18,532 nucleotides of DNA from Burkholderiales bacterium (GTDB taxonomy: Bacteria; Pseudomonadota; Gammaproteobacteria; Burkholderiales; Burkholderiaceae_C). The position numbers and the translations under genes are program-made. Below, one piece after another: positions 14,957-18,532 of this stretch. The DNA lies in contig CANFYD010000013.1 in the NCBI GenBank assembly GCA_947450745.1, positions 1-18,532 on the forward strand, written 5' to 3'. The notes under the pieces are model-generated. The model did no database searches. It was not told the DNA's origin and saw only the letters and a list, made by a program, of their open reading frames with translations. Numbering within the stretch: position 1 is the first letter of the stretch; each line of letters starts with the position of its first letter.

Positions 14957-16879
14957 TTAAGCCGCGCTTTGCAGCTCGTCGGCAAGGGATGAGATCTCCT
15001 CGATGGCGGAGGCCAACTCTTCCGCGCCCTTGGCTTGCTGAGTGGCGGCACCTGCGGCCTCCGTGGCGGCCTTGTCCGCTTGCTGCGCGGCCGAGGAGAT
15101 TTGCTCGATGCCCTTCTTGGCCTGCCCAATGGCCGACGCAATTTCCATCGAAGCCGCCAAAATTTCCCGCGTGCCTGTTTCCACCACCAGGATGTCAGAC
15201 TCGATCTGGACCAGATTGGCGGTCGAGGTCTTCGCTTGCGCCACCTCGTTGATGGCGGACTTGACGATGTCCTCCAGGTCGGTGCTGACCATGGCGATCT
15301 GGTCTTGCACCGCCTTGACCAGGTCCTTGATGCGGTCGGCGTTTTCGGCCGAGTCGCGGGCCAGGTTGCGGATGTCGGTGGACACCACGACAAAACCCTT
15401 GCCGAACTCGCCGGCGCGCGCTGCCTCGATCGAGCCGTTGACCGCCAGCATATTGGTCTGGATCGACACGGTGGTGATGGCCTCGACGATCTTGTTGATG
15501 CGCCGCGACACCTGCTCCAGGTCTTTGACTTGCTTGATGCTGTCTTGCGTGCCGCGCACCGAGGCGGTGATGCCGTTGATCAACTCATCGACCGAGACCT
15601 TGTTGACCGCCAGCGTGCCGAGCACATTCTTGACTTTCTGGCCGCCGTCCGTGGCGCGCTGCTGGGCCACTTCCACACCCTTCTCAATCTGGTTGACGGC
15701 AGCCGACGACTGCTCGCAAGCGGCGGCAGCGGTCTGCGAGCCTTTGCGAATCTGTTCGATGGCCGACATGATCTGCGCACTGGCCCGGTTGATCTCTTGC
15801 ACGGCAGACGACAATTCCTCGGCGGAGGACGCCACTTCCTCGGCGCTCTTGGCCACGTCGGTAGAGTTCTTCAAGTCCTCGGCCAGCTCGGACATTGCCT
15901 GCGTGGCTTGCTCGCATTCGGCCAGCGCTTGCGCTTGTTCCTGCACCGTTTTGGCGGTTTCTTCGGCAGCGGCCGATTGCTCGACCGCAGCAGCGGCAAT
16001 TTCCTCCGAGCCCTTCAGCGCCTGATTGGCGGCGGCGTCGGACTGCTTGGCACCGGAAGCAATCTCGGTGATACCGCGCACCACTTCGATGACATCGGTA
16101 CGGATCAATTCCAGCTGCACCGTGATGACCTTGCCTTTTTCGACTTCACCCTCGATCGCCTTGGCCGAGCCGTTGATGCCGTCGGCAATCGCCTTCACAT
16201 CGACTTGAATTTGCCCGACCAGATCTTGGATCTGCTTGGCACTTTTCTCCGAGGTTTCAGCCAGCGTACGCACTTCGTCGGCGACCACCGCAAAACCCTT
16301 GCCGTGCTTGCCGGCCCGGGCCGCTTCGATGGCGGCGTTCAGCGCCAGCAAATTGGTCTGGTCGGCAATCCGCGCCACCGCCTTGACGATGTCGCCGATG
16401 TTGGCGGCCTGCTTTTCCAGCTCCACCACCATCGCGACCGAAGCGATCTGACGCTGACCGGCCACCGCGACATTGGTGATCAAGTTAGCGATGTCGCCCG
16501 CTGTTTTGGCCACCAGCGTCTGCGACACCTCGGCCTTGGTTTGGCTGATATCGGCGTTCTGGAGTTGTAGCGCGATGGCCGAAATGACCTGCTTGAAGGC
16601 CGCCATCGACTCTTGCGCCGCGCCGGAAGCCACCTCAGCACCGCTGGCGATCTGATCGGCCGCGCTCTTCAACTGCTCGGCGGCTGCTGCCGCCTCGTTG
16701 ATGCCGGACGACAGCTGCCCACTGGCGGCGGCAATGCGCTCGGCCGCTTGCTGCTGTTTGCCCAGCGTGCGAGCCCGTTTGCGCTGCACCTCAGCGTCGC
16801 GTGCGACGGCAGCGTTGGGCTTGGATGCTTCAGCTGTGTGGGCTACTGGAGCGTTGGATAACTTCTTGATCAGCGCCAT
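14957..16879 (-). CDS. Soluble chemoreceptor with two MCP signalling tips
   Basis: 640 residues from the ATG at 16879 (MALIKKLSN), which has AAGGGAG a few bases upstream; a longer reading to 16963 lacks this and starts with a basic, non-conserved stretch. No membrane segment, signal peptide or ligand domain is seen; nearly the whole protein is helical coiled coil. Two hairpin tips are present. Tip 1, about 172-207, has IADQTNLLALNAAIEAARAG followed by KHGKGFAVVADEVR. Tip 2, about 472-507, has SIQTNMLAVNGSIEAARAG followed by EFGKGFVVVSTDIRNLARDS. The arms before tip 1 and after tip 2 together (about 300 residues) roughly equal the stretch between the tips (about 265), as expected for a rod with a tip at each end. 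Ala/Glu/Gln-rich segments may hold methylation sites. A double-tip receptor (DosM) has, as I recall, been described for V. cholerae cytoplasmic arrays. First gene of the operon. Confidence 0.93.
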   Translation of the reverse strand: MALIKKLSNAPVAHTAEASKPNAAVARDAEVQRKRARTLGKQQQAAERIAAASGQLSSGINEAAAAAEQLKSAADQIASGAEVASGAAQESMAAFKQVISAIALQLQNADISQTKAEVSQTLVAKTAGDIANLITNVAVAGQRQIASVAMVVELEKQAANIGDIVKAVARIADQTNLLALNAAIEAARAGKHGKGFAVVADEVRTLAETSEKSAKQIQDLVGQIQVDVKAIADGINGSAKAIEGEVEKGKVITVQLELIRTDVIEVVRGITEIASGAKQSDAAANQALKGSEEIAAAAVEQSAAAEETAKTVQEQAQALAECEQATQAMSELAEDLKNSTDVAKSAEEVASSAEELSSAVQEINRASAQIMSAIEQIRKGSQTAAAACEQSSAAVNQIEKGVEVAQQRATDGGQKVKNVLGTLAVNKVSVDELINGITASVRGTQDSIKQVKDLEQVSRRINKIVEAITTVSIQTNMLAVNGSIEAARAGEFGKGFVVVSTDIRNLARDSAENADRIKDLVKAVQDQIAMVSTDLEDIVKSAINEVAQAKTSTANLVQIESDILVVETGTREILAASMEIASAIGQAKKGIEQISSAAQQADKAATEAAGAATQQAKGAEELASAIEEISSLADELQSAA

Positions 16880-17012
16880 TTGCGCTCCCTTCGAGTGTGT
16901 GGGCCGCCGTAGCCTTCGGGCGCTGCGGACTGCGAAACCGGAAGAAACTCCGGCATGCCGCACTCTAAGGAGATGGGCGCAAAGCGACCATTCTCGGAAA
17001 CGGGTAGCGGAC

Positions 17013-17028
17013 TACCTGTAAATAGGTA
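17013..17028. promoter_or_regulatory. NarL-type 7-2-7 dyad upstream of the chemosensory operon
   Basis: TACCTGT, spacer AA, then ATAGGTA (complement TACCTAT). The NarL/NarP heptamer consensus is TACYYMT in a tail-to-tail 7-2-7 arrangement; one half matches fully and the other has one mismatch. The full perfect inverted repeat covers 17011-17030. It is in the 162-base spacer between the NarL-type regulator gene and the receptor gene, about 140 bases before the receptor ATG. It is the best candidate operator for the adjacent regulator. I see no clear sigma-70 promoter boxes around it. The dyad could instead be a short 3' hairpin of the regulator gene, but no U-run follows. Confidence 0.5.
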
Positions 17029-17041
17029 GTTAGATGAAGAT

Positions 17042-17719
17042 TTATTGGTCTGGCGTGACTTGTGTCATGAAAAGCTCGGATTCGCGGTCGCCACGCTCGT
17101 GGTTGACCACGTAGCGCGTCAGCTCGGCCACGCTGTGCCGATCAAGCTTGCGCATGATGTTGCGGCGGTGCACTTCCACCGTGGAGGTGGCGATCAGCAG
17201 TTGCTCGGCAATCTGGTTCGAGGTGTAACCGCCCGCCACCAGCCGCAGCACCTGCCGCTCGCGCGGCCCCAGCACGGCGGCCGCGCGGGCCTCGGGCTGG
17301 CTCAGCAAAGCGACTGTCACCACGCCGGACGAGTCGGGGCACAAATAGGTGCGGCCATGCATGACGGCGTTGATGGCGCGCAGCAATTCGTCGCTCGCTT
17401 CGACCTTGGTGACAAAACCGCGCGCGCCCACACCCAGGATATCCAGCACATAGCGCCGCTCCGAGTAGGCCGACAGCGCCACCACCTTGACCTGGGGCAT
17501 TTTGGCGAGCAGCGAGCGGGTCACCTCAATGCCGTTCATGCCCGGCATATTGATGTCCATGCAGACCACATGGGGCGCGGTGGCTTGCGCCAAGTCCAGC
17601 ACGGCCGAGCCGTCACCGGTCTGCCCCACCACTTCCAGCCCCGGTTGGGCATTGAGCAGATTACGCAGCGCTTCCCGGAACATTTGGTGATCATCGGCCA
17701 GCAGGATGCGTGTTTTCAT
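17042..17719 (-). CDS. NarL/UhpA-type response regulator (REC-LuxR HTH)
   Basis: 225 residues from the ATG at 17719 (MKTRILLADDH); an ATG at 17752 would add 11 residues. Neither has a good ribosome binding site, and I chose the one at the domain boundary. The receiver has D9/D10, phospho-acceptor D55 (VVCMDINMPGMNG), the ALSAYS switch and a Lys in FVTKVEAS. The LuxR-type helix-turn-helix is near 150-208 (LGPRERQVLRLVAGGYTSNQIAEQLL, TSTVEVHRRNIMRKL, shown in two parts). A polar tail of about 15 residues follows. It is a phosphorylation-controlled DNA-binding activator or repressor, almost surely partner of the kinase encoded just upstream. A NarL-type dyad lies directly downstream of the gene, in front of the chemosensory operon, making that operon a probable target. 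Confidence 0.95.
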   Translation of the reverse strand: MKTRILLADDHQMFREALRNLLNAQPGLEVVGQTGDGSAVLDLAQATAPHVVCMDINMPGMNGIEVTRSLLAKMPQVKVVALSAYSERRYVLDILGVGARGFVTKVEASDELLRAINAVMHGRTYLCPDSSGVVTVALLSQPEARAAAVLGPRERQVLRLVAGGYTSNQIAEQLLIATSTVEVHRRNIMRKLDRHSVAELTRYVVNHERGDRESELFMTQVTPDQ

Positions 17720-17789
17720 GGGTAAAAAGGCTTTCAAGGGGTGGGGAGGCATGAGCCGAGGTCGGGTTGCCCGCTGCGTTCGAGCAAGC

Positions 17790-17814
17790 GATGCGCCGAT
17801 GCACCGGCGCCATC
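17790..17814 (-). other. GC-rich hairpin between kinase and regulator genes
   Basis: GATG(C)GCCG-type arms with one bulged base around a six-base loop, in the 112-146-base gap after the kinase stop. It is not followed by a U-run in the direction of transcription, so it is at most a weak terminator or leader structure. The neighbouring 17826-17860 stretch is strikingly AT-rich (TTAATT repeats) compared with the rest of the window and could hold a promoter for the regulator gene; I cannot point to convincing -35 and -10 boxes. Confidence 0.3.
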
Positions 17815-17865
17815 AAACTAGGCACAGAGCATGTAACTTAATTCATCTTAATTAATTGTCGACGC

Positions 17866-18532
17866 TCAAATTTCAACAAAAACTCGCGTCCCGCGTCCGG
17901 GCACAGACTCCAGCGTGAAGCGGCCGCCGACGAACTCGGCAGTTTCCTTCATATTGCGCAAGCCCTGGCCGCGCACTGAGCGACTGCCGGCAATCGGGTC
18001 CAGCTCGAAACCGTCGCCGTCGTCCAACACCGACAGCAGCTTGGGCTTTGAATCCAGTTGCAGCCGCACCGTCACGTGCGTGGCGTTGGCATGTTTGGCG
18101 CAATTGGTCAGCGCCTCTTGGACGATGCGAAACAGTGCCAACTCCAAATCCGGTGCCAGCCGCAAATCGCCGTGCGGGCATTGGATTTGCACTTGCAGGC
18201 CGGTACGCTTGCTGAACGGTTGGGCATAGCTTTGCAACACACCGAGCAGGCCGTCCGCCTCCAGCGCTGGCGGATAGAGCTCGGCGCAGATTTCACGCAC
18301 GCTCAAAGTAGTGTCGAGAATCAGTGCTCGGGTGTCTTCGATGCGGTCGGCGAACTCCTGGGTCGCACGCTGCGACGGCGTGGCCTCGGTGATCATGTCC
18401 AGATTGATGCGCAGGGCCGCCAGGTTGGGGCTGGTGCGGTCGTGCAACTCGCGTGAGAAGCGCCGTCGAGCGTCCTCTTGCGACTGCACCAAGCGGCGCG
18501 ACAACTCCTCGATCTGCAACGATTGGCTGACG
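17866..18532 (-). CDS. NarX/DegS-type sensor histidine kinase, 5' end beyond window
   Basis: The C-terminal 222 or so residues are visible; the frame stays open to the right edge, so the sensor part lies outside. The HisKA_3 dimerisation and phospho-acceptor helix contains FSRELHDRTSPNLAALRI, with His as phospho-acceptor and Asp as the adjacent base. The HATPase domain has the N box FRIVQEALTNCAKHA, LDDGDGFELD and GQGLRNMKETAEFVGG, and ends with the usual GRGTRVFVEI. In this family the HDxxxQ motif supports dephosphorylation of the regulator; here the Gln position is Pro (HDRTSP), so phosphatase activity may be weak or lost. It is separated by 146 bases (112 to the alternative ATG) from the NarL-type regulator and very probably phosphorylates it. 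The signal sensed is unknown. Confidence 0.93.
   Translation of the reverse strand, partial: VSQSLQIEELSRRLVQSQEDARRRFSRELHDRTSPNLAALRINLDMITEATPSQRATQEFADRIEDTRALILDTTLSVREICAELYPPALEADGLLGVLQSYAQPFSKRTGLQVQIQCPHGDLRLAPDLELALFRIVQEALTNCAKHANATHVTVRLQLDSKPKLLSVLDDGDGFELDPIAGSRSVRGQGLRNMKETAEFVGGRFTLESVPGRGTRVFVEI

Noticed and set aside
16880..16963. Extended N terminus (28 extra residues) of the double-tip receptor
   Set aside because: The upstream start lacks a ribosome binding site and the extra residues are basic and irregular, while the ATG at 16879 has AAGGGAG correctly placed.
16900..17041. Sigma-54 or sigma-28 promoter for the chemosensory operon
   Set aside because: I looked for GG-N10-GC and for TAAA-N15-GCCGATAA patterns on the minus strand and found no acceptable match.
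17790..17814. Rho-independent terminator after the sensor kinase
   Set aside because: A hairpin is present but has a bulge and no U-run follows on the transcribed strand; listed only as a hairpin.

Overview
The window is GC-rich and looks like chromosome of a betaproteobacterium, probably Burkholderiales. That placement is an inference from base composition, codon habits and gene style; nothing in the window fixes the genus. Every convincing gene is on the minus strand, so transcription runs from high to low coordinates. I see no tRNA, rRNA, insertion sequence, CRISPR array or recognisable phage gene.

In order of transcription. (1) 18532-17042: the 3' part of a NarX-type histidine kinase, then a NarL-type response regulator. 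(2) 17041-16880: a 162-base spacer holding a NarL-like dyad (TACCTGT-AA-ATAGGTA). (3) 16879-4434: a tightly packed chemosensory operon. It encodes a soluble receptor with two signalling tips, a protein with three CheW domains, CheB, a HEAT-repeat protein, CheR, a CheY-like receiver, a long CheA, a 79-residue STAS-like protein, CheY, a membrane MCP-like protein with a CheZ-like motif, a third lone receiver, and a ParA-type ATPase. (4) 4390-2603: a PAS-GGDEF-EAL protein. (5) 2573 to the left edge: a membrane CACHE-PAS hybrid histidine kinase that runs off the window.

How the parts may work together (inference). The gene order recalls, from memory, the Vibrio cholerae cluster I (F9-class) system, which builds cytoplasmic two-layer arrays. 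The first receptor has no membrane segment and carries MCP hairpin tips near residues 172-207 and 472-507. It could bridge two CheA/CheW baseplates with a tip at each end. The three-domain CheW and HEAT protein are candidate baseplate or scaffold parts, and the ParA ATPase is a candidate for positioning such an array in the cell. CheA would phosphorylate CheB and up to three lone receivers. No separate cheZ is present, but the MCP-like protein encoded in overlap with cheY carries the CheZ signature D-x-x-x-Q, so it may be both receptor-like and a CheY-P phosphatase. The NarX/NarL-type pair at the head may set expression of the array genes through the dyad. The GGDEF-EAL protein and hybrid kinase at the tail suggest outputs in cyclic-di-GMP or two-component signalling. 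No flagellar or pilus genes are in view, so the output of the pathway is unknown.
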